Positions 19,582 to 29,887 of a DNA stretch of 64,000 nucleotides are shown here, piece by piece. Source of the DNA: Hungatella sp. (GTDB taxonomy: Bacteria > Bacillota > Clostridia > Lachnospirales > Lachnospiraceae). The stretch spans positions 1 to 64,000 of the forward strand of contig JAAWBS010000011.1 in the NCBI GenBank assembly GCA_022792815.1, read 5' to 3'. The notes under the pieces were generated by a model. It ran no database searches, was not told the DNA's origin, and saw only the letters and a list, made by a program, of their open reading frames with translations. Made by a program: the position numbers and the translations under genes. Each line of letters begins with the position of its first letter. The first letter of the stretch is position 1.

Positions 19582-20190
19582 ATGAAGAAAAGGCTCTTGA
19601 TGTTTGCGGTGCTGGCGGTATTGGTTGTGGGCGGTACAGGCTGCAGTAAGTTTGCTGAGGTAAAAGAGATGTTTGCCGAAGCCGAGGAAGAGGGAGACAG
19701 CGAAAAGGAGGAGACATCCGAAGCGCCGGCCTTTGAGGGTGAGGAAGGGGAAGTTCAGGATGCCTGCAGCGCATTTTTTGAGGCATATACCGCTCTGGAC
19801 GGAGAGAAGGCCGGCGAGATGATCCGTTATGGACAGACCCTGGAATTCTCCGAACTGCAGGGCGCCCTGTCAGAGGATATCCAGGTGGTCATCTCTTCCA
19901 TCCAGGTGGACGGCGGGGACGCAGAGGTTCAGGCTCAGATCACCAATATAGACATGGAAGCGGTGATCGAAGGGCTTCCCGAGGACATCTCCAGCAAGGA
20001 GGAGGCCACAGAAGCCATGATCAAGGCCATCAAGGACAAGGATGCCCCCACAGCTACCTTTGAGGTGACTCTGCTGTTTACGAAGACAGAGGAGACATGG
20101 CTCGTCGAGATCACGCCGGAGCTGTCGGATGCGCTTTTAGGCGGCTATCAGTCATTTCTCAACAAACTGTTGGAGGAGATGATATCATGA
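19582..20190 (+). CDS. Small lipoprotein of unknown function
   Basis: Signal peptide plus lipobox VGGTGC. Confidence 0.65.
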   Translation: MKKRLLMFAVLAVLVVGGTGCSKFAEVKEMFAEAEEEGDSEKEETSEAPAFEGEEGEVQDACSAFFEAYTALDGEKAGEMIRYGQTLEFSELQGALSEDIQVVISSIQVDGGDAEVQAQITNIDMEAVIEGLPEDISSKEEATEAMIKAIKDKDAPTATFEVTLLFTKTEETWLVEITPELSDALLGGYQSFLNKLLEEMIS

Positions 20191-22532
20191 AGAAGAGACG
20201 GTTTTTATCTGTGCTCCTGTCAGTCCTTATGGCCCTGCAGGGCAGCCTGACCTGCCAGGCTGCCGAGACGGAAGAGAAAGACGCCGATGCGGCAGGAAGG
20301 ATCACGGTTTATTCCGATTATTCCGGGAAGACGGAGTGGAACGGGGTTCTTCACGACGGGGAACTGATCCTCATGGCAGCGGAGGATATCGGGACGATCG
20401 CGGGGGTATCGGTGTCTGTGGACGGCAGCATGTGTACCTTCAGCAGAGGAGCCTACGATGTGAAGGTGGACACGAAAAAGCCGGAGGCCAACATATCCGT
20501 GACCATGTTCAGGATGGCGGGCGAGGAAGTGATCCTGGAGCCCTACGACGGGGCATTTCCTTTAGAGTATGTGACCACACGGAAGACAGACGACGGAGAA
20601 CAGCTCTTTTTGCCCCTGGAACCGATGCTGTATCTTCTCAATGTCCAGTGGGGCTGTATAAATGGCAGTGTGTACACGGTGGCGCCCAGAGAGACTCTGT
20701 GGAATGTGGTGGGAGATGGGGTAGAGTCGGTACGGATGGGGGATCTTCCCAGGAAAGAGGACATCTTCGGGAAGGGGATCTCGCTGTGGGGCAATTCCTT
20801 TTACTATGCGGTGATGTCCTGTGCCGACGAACTGACCGTCGCCAGCTTTCTGCCCGGCAATGACAAGCGGTACTTGGAGAAAAAGATGAAGGAGGCGCTG
20901 CTGAGATTGTCTGTGCCCTGCCGGGGAGGTGAGGAACTGGAGCAGGAGGCGCTTGGGAACAGCCTTTTAGACCCGGCAGAACTTCTGAACAGCGCTTCCG
21001 CAGTTACGGGAGGGGTGTCCTCGGGCCTTGACATGATGAAGAAATTCTTTTCCTGGATGGAGCCTTTAGATGTGGATGTGGATCTGGATATCTCGGGATT
21101 GGAGGCGGCCGGGCCGGTTCTGACTGCGGTCACAAAGAGCGTCGACATTGCGATGACTGCCTCCCGCTATCAATCCTGGGATGAGGAGTACAAGGGACAG
21201 CTTGAGTATCTGTCGAAATGTGAGGACAAAGCCAACAAAGACCTGTGCAGGACGATCAAGAAGGCGGCGGGAGAGCTGTATCAGGAGACAGGGGGTTATG
21301 GAGGTAATCTGACCAGAGAGTACCTTAAGACAGCCGTGGGGGTGGTGACAGATGAGCTGGCCACCGGCTGTACGGTGGGAGGAAAGGTGCTGGCCGTGTA
21401 CAATGCCATCATCGCCATGGCGGATGCCTCATCTCCTGCCTTTGCATATAATCTGGACCTGGCGGATGCTGCGGCTCTGGCCAACAGCCTCTGTGAGATG
21501 TCCCAGTTTATGTGGCTCCAGTATGCCCGGGAATTGAGAGAGGCCGGGGACGGCAGACTGACCTTATCCCAGATCAAAGACATCCGGCATACAGGCTTTT
21601 TGACCATGGCCGCCTCGGCCCATGCATGGGAGATTTTGACGGAGCCGGTGCTTTCCGACCACAGCGGCAGGGCGGACGGAGGGCAGAGAACGCGCACCTT
21701 TCGAAATATGGTCCGGTTCTCTGAGTCGGCCCAGTATGACGAGCTGCTGATTCTGGAGAAAGATTACGGAAACATTTACTCAGAAGGCGGACATCCCATG
21801 CGCAGCAGGATCCCGCCGGAGTACGTCCGCTTTGGAGTTCCCATGCTCTTTTTTTCCAATATAGCGGAGTACAACGGCACCGTGTACGTCGTGGGAGAAC
21901 TGGAGGAGAAGAAAAGCCTTTTGGCAGAGCAGGGTTTAATTCCTCTGGGAGTGAAACCGGCGGCCTATGACTGCATCTCCTCTTTCGCCTTTTACAAGGG
22001 CATGCTGTATTATGTCTGCAAAGACGCCGGAAGTTCCGGATACCGCAGCGCTCTGTACCGCAGCAGGCCGGACGGAAGTGAGCCTGAACTTCTGAGTGCA
22101 GATATGGAGGCGATGAGTAATTTTTATATCGAGAGAGAGCGGCTTTATCCCGGAAGCGGCCTTGAGTATTATGACCTTCGGACCGGTCAGTGGGCTTCGG
22201 ACAATGATTATACGGTGACAGGGATGGGCAGCCAGCAGTATAATTCCGAGTACTGCTTTACCACCTATGACGATGGGATCTATCAGAGCCGGTATGAGAT
22301 GGGGGAAGACGGAAGGATTCAGAGCCGTAAAGATTCACGGCTGATCATCCCCTTTCAGTCCACCTATCAGGGCACCATCCACGCTGCCACAGAGGACTGC
22401 CTTTACTATACCATGTTCGTCGGTGACGGAAACGGATCTCTCTGCCGATATGATTTTGACACGGAGGCCGTGACGATTCTGGACTCCCATCCACTGGCGG
22501 GAGGTGTGGTGGATCCGTATTTTAATTGGTGA
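20187..22532 (+). CDS. Secreted protein with copper-amine-oxidase-N/stalk-like domain and C-terminal repeat (DUF5050-like) region
   Basis: Signal peptide MKKRRFLSVLLSVLMALQGSLTCQA; start taken at 20187 (ATGA overlap), not the 20097 track start. Confidence 0.6.
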   Translation: MKKRRFLSVLLSVLMALQGSLTCQAAETEEKDADAAGRITVYSDYSGKTEWNGVLHDGELILMAAEDIGTIAGVSVSVDGSMCTFSRGAYDVKVDTKKPEANISVTMFRMAGEEVILEPYDGAFPLEYVTTRKTDDGEQLFLPLEPMLYLLNVQWGCINGSVYTVAPRETLWNVVGDGVESVRMGDLPRKEDIFGKGISLWGNSFYYAVMSCADELTVASFLPGNDKRYLEKKMKEALLRLSVPCRGGEELEQEALGNSLLDPAELLNSASAVTGGVSSGLDMMKKFFSWMEPLDVDVDLDISGLEAAGPVLTAVTKSVDIAMTASRYQSWDEEYKGQLEYLSKCEDKANKDLCRTIKKAAGELYQETGGYGGNLTREYLKTAVGVVTDELATGCTVGGKVLAVYNAIIAMADASSPAFAYNLDLADAAALANSLCEMSQFMWLQYARELREAGDGRLTLSQIKDIRHTGFLTMAASAHAWEILTEPVLSDHSGRADGGQRTRTFRNMVRFSESAQYDELLILEKDYGNIYSEGGHPMRSRIPPEYVRFGVPMLFFSNIAEYNGTVYVVGELEEKKSLLAEQGLIPLGVKPAAYDCISSFAFYKGMLYYVCKDAGSSGYRSALYRSRPDGSEPELLSADMEAMSNFYIERERLYPGSGLEYYDLRTGQWASDNDYTVTGMGSQQYNSEYCFTTYDDGIYQSRYEMGEDGRIQSRKDSRLIIPFQSTYQGTIHAATEDCLYYTMFVGDGNGSLCRYDFDTEAVTILDSHPLAGGVVDPYFNW

Positions 22533-22533
22533 G

Positions 22534-22563
22534 TTGGGAGAGAAAAAGATATTTTCGATATAA
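22534..22563 (+). promoter_or_regulatory. Sigma-A-type promoter candidate
   Basis: TTGGGA-N18-TATAAT upstream of the epimerase gene. Confidence 0.5.
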
Positions 22564-22648
22564 TTGAGAGCTGTACATGAGGGCAGCAAACAGACAGAAA
22601 GGAATCGGGCCAGGGCGGTATGCCTCAGCCTGTGAAGAGGATAAGGGA

Positions 22649-23668
22649 ATGACAAGATATGAGGAAGAACTGAGGGCCTGGTCCGGGCAGGAAAGACTGT
22701 GGCAGAAGCTGGAAGGGAAAAGAGTGATGATCTCCGGAGCCACGGGCATGATCGGCAAATGCCTGACGGATCTTTTTATGCTTCACGGAGGAATCCGGGT
22801 GATTGCGCTCAGCAGAAACGAGGCGACAGCCAGAGCCAGGTTTGGGCCTTATTTTGATGACGGCCGGTTTCAGTACCTTTCCTGCGACATCAATCAGGGG
22901 ATACCGGAGTGCGGTTTTGTGGATGTGATCATCCACGCGGCCAGCAATACTCACCCCCGTCAGTATGCGGAAGATTCTATAGGAACCATTGCCTCCAATG
23001 TCTTCGGCACGAAGAATCTCCTGGATTATGGGGTGGCTCACGGTGTCAGCCAGTTTTGTTTCCTGTCCTCTGTGGAGGTGTACGGGGAGAACCGAGGAGA
23101 TCAGGACAAATTTGATGAGAAGTATCTGGGTTATCTGGACTGCAATACTCTGCGGGCCGGCTATCCGGAGAGCAAACGGCTGGGGGAAGCGCTGTGCAAT
23201 GCCTACAGGGAGACGTATCAGATGGATTTTGTTATCCCCAGGCTGAGCAGGGTGTACGGGCCCACCATGCTGCCGTCGGACTCCAAGGCCATCTCCCAGT
23301 TTATCAGGAAAGCGGCGGCAGGGGAGGATATTGTGCTGAAAAGTGAGGGAAATCAGAAGTATTCCTACACCTTTGTGACCGACGCGGCGGCGGGGGTCGT
23401 CTGGGCGATGGCCTTTGGAACCTGTGGAGAGGCCTACAACGTGGCAGACCGGGAGTCGGATATCACCTTAAAGGAGTTGGCGCAGCGTCTGGCCGGAATC
23501 GCCGGGACTCAGGTGGTGTTTGCGCTTCCGGAGGAGACAGAGAGGAAGGGGTACTCCACGGCCACCAGGGCTATGCTGGACGGGACCAAACTGGAAAGGC
23601 TTGGCTGGAAGGCCAGGGTACCTGTGAGAGAAGGGCTTTTGTGCACGGTGGAAAGCCTGAGACGGTAA
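22649..23668 (+). CDS. NAD-dependent epimerase/dehydratase (extended SDR)
   Basis: VMISGATGMIGKCLTDLFM; YPESKRLGEALC (YxxxK). Confidence 0.9.
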   Translation: MTRYEEELRAWSGQERLWQKLEGKRVMISGATGMIGKCLTDLFMLHGGIRVIALSRNEATARARFGPYFDDGRFQYLSCDINQGIPECGFVDVIIHAASNTHPRQYAEDSIGTIASNVFGTKNLLDYGVAHGVSQFCFLSSVEVYGENRGDQDKFDEKYLGYLDCNTLRAGYPESKRLGEALCNAYRETYQMDFVIPRLSRVYGPTMLPSDSKAISQFIRKAAAGEDIVLKSEGNQKYSYTFVTDAAAGVVWAMAFGTCGEAYNVADRESDITLKELAQRLAGIAGTQVVFALPEETERKGYSTATRAMLDGTKLERLGWKARVPVREGLLCTVESLRR

Positions 23669-23791
23669 AAGGGCAGACAAAAAGGGAAGGAGCAGATCTA
23701 ACCGGGAGTGAGCAGGGGACGGCAGGAGGCGAACCGACCGAGAGGAAGACGGGCCAGCTGTCCGCAAAAATCCCCAATTTTTTTCCTGCCA

Positions 23792-23820
23792 TTGCGCGCC
23801 GATTTAAAATGTGATAAAAT
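23792..23820 (+). promoter_or_regulatory. Sigma-A-type promoter candidate for thrC
   Basis: TTGCGC-N17-TAAAAT, 40 bp before ATG. Confidence 0.6.
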
Positions 23821-23859
23821 GTCTCAAAATAGTTTGAGTATGGAGAAAGGACATTTACC

Positions 23860-25347
23860 ATGAATATCGTTTACCAGAGTACCAGAGGAGGAGAGAAGGG
23901 TCTGACGGCATCCCAGGCGATCCTGAAGGGATTGGCCGGTGACGGCGGCTTATTTATGCCGAATCAGATTCCTCAGCTGGAGCTTTCCATGAGTGAACTG
24001 GCGGGAAAGACCTACCAGGAGACGGCATACGAGGTGATGAGGCTGTTCCTGACCGATTTTACGGAGGAGGAGCTGAAGGCCTGCATCGACGGCGCCTATG
24101 ACGGCAAGTTTGACACAGAGGTGATCGCTCCTCTGGTAAAAGCGGACGGAGCATACTATCTGGAACTGTTTCACGGCAATACCATCGCCTTTAAGGATAT
24201 GGCCCTCTCGATTTTGCCCTACTTCATGACGACAGCGGCTAAAAAGAATCATTTGGACAAGGAGATCGTGATTCTGACGGCCACCTCCGGCGACACGGGA
24301 AAGGCGGCGATGGCAGGATTTGCCGATGTGAAGGGAACCAGGATCATCGTCTTCTACCCCAGGGACGGAGTCAGCAGGGTCCAGAAACTGCAGATGGTGA
24401 CCCAGAAGGGGGATAACACCGCCGTGGTGGCCATCGACGGCAATTTTGACGATGCCCAGACCGGGGTGAAACAGATCTTTGCCGACAAGGAGTTTGCCCG
24501 GGAGATGGAGGAGGGCGGTTTTGTGTTCTCTTCCGCCAACTCCATCAATATAGGACGTCTGGTTCCCCAGATCGTCTATTATGTCTACGCTTACGGCCAG
24601 CTTTTGGCAGGCGGCGAGATTGCCGACGGGGAGAAGATTAATGTGACGGTTCCCACGGGAAATTTCGGCAACATTCTGGCCGCTTATTTCGCAAAGAAGA
24701 TGGGAGTGCCTATAGACAAACTGATCTGTGCCTCCAATGACAATAAGGTGCTTTACGATTTCTTTTGCACCGGAACTTACGATAAAAAGCGGGATTTCCT
24801 TCTGACGATTTCCCCGTCCATGGACATTTTGATCTCCAGCAACTTAGAGCGGCTGATCTATCTTTCCACCGGCTGCGACCCGGAGGAGACCGCCGGTCTG
24901 ATGGCAGAACTTGCAGAGAAGGGTGAATACACCGTTACCGATGAGATGAAGGCGCAGATGGCAGATTTCCTGGGCGGATTCGCCACACAGCAGGAGGATC
25001 TGGATGCGATCCGTCAGGTCTTTCAGGATACAGGCTATGTGATGGATACCCACACCGGCGTGGCCTCGGCGGTATATCGGAAGTATAAGACGGAATCTGG
25101 AGATGAGAAGAAGACGGTGATCGCATCTACCGCCAGTCCCTACAAGTTTGCAGGAAGCGTTATGGAGGCCATCGGGGAAGGTGCTCTTTTGGAAGATGAG
25201 TTTGAGGTGATCGAACGTCTGCGCCGGGTGTCGGGTGTATCTGTCCCGCAGGCGGTGGAGGAGATCCGCACCGCACCGGTTCGTCACACAAGAGTGTGCA
25301 GCAGGGCGGATATGAAGAAGACGGTGAAAGAGATTTTGGGGTTATAA
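23860..25347 (+). CDS. thrC: Threonine synthase
   Basis: MNIVYQSTRGGEKGLTASQAILKGLAGDGGLFMP; FHGNTIAFKDMALS; TATSGDTGKAAM. Confidence 0.96.
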   Translation: MNIVYQSTRGGEKGLTASQAILKGLAGDGGLFMPNQIPQLELSMSELAGKTYQETAYEVMRLFLTDFTEEELKACIDGAYDGKFDTEVIAPLVKADGAYYLELFHGNTIAFKDMALSILPYFMTTAAKKNHLDKEIVILTATSGDTGKAAMAGFADVKGTRIIVFYPRDGVSRVQKLQMVTQKGDNTAVVAIDGNFDDAQTGVKQIFADKEFAREMEEGGFVFSSANSINIGRLVPQIVYYVYAYGQLLAGGEIADGEKINVTVPTGNFGNILAAYFAKKMGVPIDKLICASNDNKVLYDFFCTGTYDKKRDFLLTISPSMDILISSNLERLIYLSTGCDPEETAGLMAELAEKGEYTVTDEMKAQMADFLGGFATQQEDLDAIRQVFQDTGYVMDTHTGVASAVYRKYKTESGDEKKTVIASTASPYKFAGSVMEAIGEGALLEDEFEVIERLRRVSGVSVPQAVEEIRTAPVRHTRVCSRADMKKTVKEILGL

Positions 25348-25360
25348 ACAGTTTGGTTTG

Positions 25361-25397
25361 GAGACGGTACAGCCGGCGGGCAGTACCGTCTCTTTTT
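25361..25397 (+). terminator. Rho-independent terminator after thrC
   Basis: GAGACGGTAC…GTACCGTCTC followed by TTTTT. Confidence 0.85.
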
Positions 25398-25431
25398 CTA
25401 TGGAAAGATAGGACGAAAAGAAGATTAGCGA

Positions 25432-25460
25432 TTGAAAAAGTTACATATAAAATGTATAAT
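25432..25460 (+). promoter_or_regulatory. Strong sigma-A-type promoter candidate for the surface protein gene
   Basis: TTGAAA-N17-TATAAT. Confidence 0.65.
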
Positions 25461-25544
25461 TGATATAAAAATATTAATTTGTAACCAAAGGAGGGTAGAT
25501 TCGGTTTCAAGCGGAGAGAACAACGACAGAAGGGGAGACGGAAT

Positions 25545-28500
25545 ATGTCAAAAAGAGATGGTTGGTGGTTAAGGCGAAGGTTCAGTGGATTCCTGGCCTT
25601 TGTCGTCATGTTTATCTATGTGTTTAATCACACCTCCATATCATTATTTTTTGCCGCGCCGTCTGAAAAGACGGCCACTTTATCGGATGCGGTGAGAGAA
25701 GGGGATGTGATGTGGAAAAACTGCCCTGGGAAAGAGGTTCAGATGATGGCAGTGTCTGATCAAAATTCCTATGGGGCGGGGGACTTTGTGCGTCTGGATC
25801 TGTATATCAAAAATGACAGCGATCAGACGCTGACAGACGGACAGCTGCAGTACAGGGCCAAGGGGATCGTGGAGGACAGCGGATGCTTTGAGGATCCGGA
25901 GGCCGGTCGGAATCAGGGGAATACAGACCGCCTTACAGGGCTGATGATCCAGCCGAAAGAAAGCCGCCATGTGGAGTTTTACTTTGAGATCACGGAAGAG
26001 ATCAGTAAGACGAAGAATCAGAAGATAGAGTTTACCTTTACCTGGGAACAGGAAGGAAGGACAGGGACTGCTGTAGAGTCCTATGAATATGTGGCAGGAG
26101 GCCAAAATCTGCTTCCGCCCAGGGTCGAAGAATCGGATGAAGACCGCGAAGAGGGAATGAAGGGACTGGCCGCCGGGGAGTTCGGCCGGTTGTCCCTGGA
26201 TTTCGGGACAGGAACCTGGGAGATGAGAGAGGATGCTGCCCCCCAAGCGGCCAGCGATTCGGATGCCCGACCGGCCAGCCTTTCCGATGCCCGGAGGAGC
26301 CGGGAGGAGGACAGCGCCGGAGAAGAGGAGCAGGTGATCGAGGCTGTGGCCTACACGGTGGAGACCTACGGGATTCGGCTGGATCAGTTCCGGGAGGAAG
26401 ACTGGGGGACGGATATGGGGGATAACGATTTGGCCTGTTATACGTTCCGCGTGGACCCGGAGGGAAAGCCGGGAACCTATTTCGGAAAAGTGACGGCGGT
26501 CTACCAGGTGGAGGGCCGGGAGTACATCTCCACACAAGGGTTTGCCATCCGGGTGAGAGGGGAAGAAGTGACCACATGGGAGCAGATGGCGGAGGAGATC
26601 CGCCTGGGCGGGACGAAAACCATCTGTCTGGCAGGAGATATCCCAAAGCCGCAGAGCGCCGAGCTCCCCATTATCATTCCGGAGGGGGCTGATATTACCC
26701 TTGATCTGAACGGGCATACACTTACTTGTGACGATAGTGTGTATCCTGGTGATGGCAGCAGCTACAATAACCGGAGAAATCTGTTCGTGGTGAGCGGGGG
26801 CGGCAGTTTTACGGTGGAGAGCAATGGGGCCGAAGAACCGAAGCCTGTTCCGAGGAAGGTTAAGACGATTTCAGGTCTGACACGATTCAGTATGAGGGTT
26901 ACTGGAGTAAAAGGAAACACAAAGTATGATCCAAATAATAAGACAATAAATTTTTCCGTTATACAGGATATATCAAATGATGTTGAAACAGGTGGGAAAC
27001 AGACATCGGCTGTAGACATATATCAGATCAAAGTGGGCAGTGTAGGCGCGATCGAGTGTTCCAATATCAATAATGCCATCGATGTGGAGGCAGGCGGCAC
27101 GGTCAATATCAAGGGAGGAAGAATCACTGCGGCAGAGAGTAATCGGGCAGTCCTGGCGGCCGGAGGTACAATCAACATGTCCGGCGGTTATATCGTCGGG
27201 AATGATTCAAGGCCCAATCACAATACAGGTGCTACACAATACTCCAATGGCGGAGGGATATTGGTCATATCTGCCGGTCAGTTGAATATGTCCGGAGGAG
27301 TAGTAGCCAATAACAAGGTAACAGGTATCACAAAGAAAAGAGGTATAAAAGCCGATACAGGAAAAGGCGGGGGAATCTGTCTTAAGGGCGGAAGCCGGGC
27401 TGTGATCGGAGGTGACGCTGTCATTGCCGGAAATATAGCTGATATAGGAAACGGCGGCGGCATCTATGCAGTCCAGGGAAGCAGTGTCCTGGTGAAAGAT
27501 AACGCAGTGATTGCAGGCAATCTCGCCCAGTCTTCTGCTTCAAATCCAAAATGGGATGGCAGCGGCGGCGGGATCTGTCTTGCTCCCAGCCTTCGGGGAG
27601 AAGTTCAAAATACGCTTACCATGGACGGCGGGACTGTCATCGGCAATATAGCGGAAGCGCAAATCGAATGTACTGGCACAGAGGGCGTCGGGGGCGGCGG
27701 TATTTTTGCCGGAGGAGATATACGGATTCAAGGGGGGTGTCTGATCAAAAATAATTACGCCTTGGAGGGCGGCGGAGGCATTCTGATCTGGAATAAGGCC
27801 AATCCGACCGGCCATGAAGTAGAGAATTATTGGGGGGTTTATCATTGCCCTGATTTTGTCATGTCCGATTCAACCGTAGAAGGAAATGTATGTGACGGAA
27901 GCGAAGGAGGCGGTATCCGCTGTGAAGGCAGTGGAATGATCACAAGCGGCGTCATCCGGAACAATGTTACCAATACAAAGTATGACTTTGGCGGAGGCGG
28001 TATCTATGTGGAGATGTTCTCGAAGGATGTGGGAACAGGCGGCAATATGACCATACAAAACGCGGAGATTACCGACAACATTGCCGATGGTTACGGCGGA
28101 GGCGTGGCCGGGTGCGGAAAAAGTACGATCAACGTCCTCACGGTGAAAGGAGCGGCGATCTACGGCAATCAGGCCGCAGGTGTGAAGCCGACATGTGAAC
28201 AGGGAAACGCCGGTGATCATCTGGTGGAAAAATATTATCCGGAATTTTCTCAAAAACCGGATGGAACCCCGCAGGACAAGGCAGAACGGGCTAAAGATTA
28301 TTTCTGTGTGGGTCAAAGTGAGGTCTACGACTATATGCTGGGAGGAGGATCTCATGATTGGACAGGGACCTCCAATCACGATTATATCTTAAGCCGGAAA
28401 GATCAGAGCGGTGAGAAGGCCGACCCGATCCATGTGTCCTTTGTCTATTTACCGGATTCCAATGGCATTCCTGCCCCGGAAGCAAACAGCGGTGTGGCCG

Positions 28501-29732
28501 GTCTGACTGCCAATCCCAGTCCGGAGGACATACAAAAGGTGAAGGACAATACCCGAGTGCTCATTACCGGGAACGCCTCCACGGTCCACGGCGGCGGTAT
28601 CGCATGCAATGGAATCCTTTCTATGGGAGTGGTTCCCACCGGCAGACTCCGCCTTACAAAGAAGGTGGTGGGAGAGGCAGGGGAGGATTTCGGAAAAGAA
28701 TTTACCTTTGTGGTCACATTATCTGTCGGAGAGGAGGAACTGAAAGGGGAATATCCCTATTCCGGTTCCAAAGAAGGTTTCCTGAAAAGCGGCGGCACAG
28801 TGAAACTGAAGGACGGGGAATTTATAGAGATCAAAGGTCTGCCAGAGGGAACCCGATATCGGGTGTCCGAGGAGACACAAGAGGGATATGAAGTGGACAT
28901 TCAGGTGAAAGAGATGGGCGGTCAGCCGGCCTTACAGGAAAATATCCGGGAAATAACCGGTGATCTGGCTGCCGGCGATGAAGTCTTGACCGAGGTCACT
29001 TTCATTAACGAGAAAAAGCAGCCCCCGGAATCTTCCGACGATTCATCCGAGTCCTCCGAGGAATCTTCCGGCGAGTCCTCCGAGTCTTCCGGGGAATCTT
29101 CTGACGAGTCCTCCGAGTCGTCGAAAGACCCATCCGAGTCATCGGAGGATCCGTCCGAATCGTCGGAGGATCCGTCCGAGTCGTCGAAAGACCCGTCCGA
29201 GTCCTCCGATGATCCCGGAGAATCCACGGAAGATCCAGGAGGACCGGATGAGACCACCGGTCGTCCCGACGAGTCCACACACCCCTCATCGGAATCTCCC
29301 GATGACCCGGATGAGCCGGAGCAGCCAGGAGGCGAGGGGGATCGTGATCCGGACCCGGAACGCCCCAGGACACCGCCGGAGACGACTGCTCCGTCGTCAG
29401 AAACCACGACAGTGCCGCCAGAGACAGAGCCATCCCCAGAGACCCCGGAGATCCCGGTTCTTCCGGAGCTTCCGGACCCCAATGATCCGGACAGTCCCCA
29501 GAGGGTCACGATCATGGAAGAGGGAGTTCCCACGACTTATGTAAAGGTGTGGGACCCTGAGCAGGAGGCTTTCCTCTATATCCCGGAGGGAGAAGTGCCG
29601 CTGTTCGGCCTTCCCGGCATGGGACAGTCGGAAAGGAAGTTCTTATGCTGGGTCCTGTGGTTTGCCATGCTGGGAGGCTTAGGCGAGGCGATGATGCGCG
29701 GCTCCAAAAAACGCAGGGCAAAAGAAGACTGA
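25545..29732 (+). CDS. Large cell-surface protein: parallel beta-helix-like GGG-repeat region, pilin-type (DUF7601/SpaA-like) domain, Ser/Asp/Glu/Pro-rich stalk, C-terminal hydrophobic anchor
   Basis: Repeated GGGI…GGxIxxN units; TGRLRLTKKVVGEAGEDFGKEFTFVVTL; (S)ESSED/KPSESS stalk; C-term LPGMGQSERKFLCWVLWFAMLGGLGEAMMRGSKKRRAKED. Confidence 0.8.
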   Translation: MSKRDGWWLRRRFSGFLAFVVMFIYVFNHTSISLFFAAPSEKTATLSDAVREGDVMWKNCPGKEVQMMAVSDQNSYGAGDFVRLDLYIKNDSDQTLTDGQLQYRAKGIVEDSGCFEDPEAGRNQGNTDRLTGLMIQPKESRHVEFYFEITEEISKTKNQKIEFTFTWEQEGRTGTAVESYEYVAGGQNLLPPRVEESDEDREEGMKGLAAGEFGRLSLDFGTGTWEMREDAAPQAASDSDARPASLSDARRSREEDSAGEEEQVIEAVAYTVETYGIRLDQFREEDWGTDMGDNDLACYTFRVDPEGKPGTYFGKVTAVYQVEGREYISTQGFAIRVRGEEVTTWEQMAEEIRLGGTKTICLAGDIPKPQSAELPIIIPEGADITLDLNGHTLTCDDSVYPGDGSSYNNRRNLFVVSGGGSFTVESNGAEEPKPVPRKVKTISGLTRFSMRVTGVKGNTKYDPNNKTINFSVIQDISNDVETGGKQTSAVDIYQIKVGSVGAIECSNINNAIDVEAGGTVNIKGGRITAAESNRAVLAAGGTINMSGGYIVGNDSRPNHNTGATQYSNGGGILVISAGQLNMSGGVVANNKVTGITKKRGIKADTGKGGGICLKGGSRAVIGGDAVIAGNIADIGNGGGIYAVQGSSVLVKDNAVIAGNLAQSSASNPKWDGSGGGICLAPSLRGEVQNTLTMDGGTVIGNIAEAQIECTGTEGVGGGGIFAGGDIRIQGGCLIKNNYALEGGGGILIWNKANPTGHEVENYWGVYHCPDFVMSDSTVEGNVCDGSEGGGIRCEGSGMITSGVIRNNVTNTKYDFGGGGIYVEMFSKDVGTGGNMTIQNAEITDNIADGYGGGVAGCGKSTINVLTVKGAAIYGNQAAGVKPTCEQGNAGDHLVEKYYPEFSQKPDGTPQDKAERAKDYFCVGQSEVYDYMLGGGSHDWTGTSNHDYILSRKDQSGEKADPIHVSFVYLPDSNGIPAPEANSGVAGLTANPSPEDIQKVKDNTRVLITGNASTVHGGGIACNGILSMGVVPTGRLRLTKKVVGEAGEDFGKEFTFVVTLSVGEEELKGEYPYSGSKEGFLKSGGTVKLKDGEFIEIKGLPEGTRYRVSEETQEGYEVDIQVKEMGGQPALQENIREITGDLAAGDEVLTEVTFINEKKQPPESSDDSSESSEESSGESSESSGESSDESSESSKDPSESSEDPSESSEDPSESSKDPSESSDDPGESTEDPGGPDETTGRPDESTHPSSESPDDPDEPEQPGGEGDRDPDPERPRTPPETTAPSSETTTVPPETEPSPETPEIPVLPELPDPNDPDSPQRVTIMEEGVPTTYVKVWDPEQEAFLYIPEGEVPLFGLPGMGQSERKFLCWVLWFAMLGGLGEAMMRGSKKRRAKED
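29028..29230 (+). repeat. In-frame degenerate tandem repeats encoding the Ser/Asp/Glu stalk
   Basis: Recurrent tc(c/g)tcgga(g)ga(t)ccgtccga(g)-type units encoding SSEDPSE/SSKDPSE. Confidence 0.75.
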
Positions 29733-29887
29733 TAAAGAAGGGCAAAAGAAGCGTTTTTTACCTTTTCAAATCCAGGATAATGTTGTATACTTATAGGAAA
29801 CGACAAACAAATTTGCCGTTTCTCATAGAACAGAAGCAGGCTATGGTCTGCAGCGCACTACATTATAAGAGATGGAGGGGTTTTGAT

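Noticed and set aside
20097-20186. Upstream start of the stalk-domain protein
   Set aside because: A signal peptide begins at 20187, overlapping the upstream stop (ATGA)
28922-29533. Minus-strand Ser/Gly/Asp-rich ORF (203 aa)
   Set aside because: Mirror-image artefact of the stalk repeat of the surface protein; no RBS or family motif
29645-29887. N-terminal extension of aldolase
   Set aside because: Runs over the surface-protein 3' end; the canonical MLVSAREML start is at 29888
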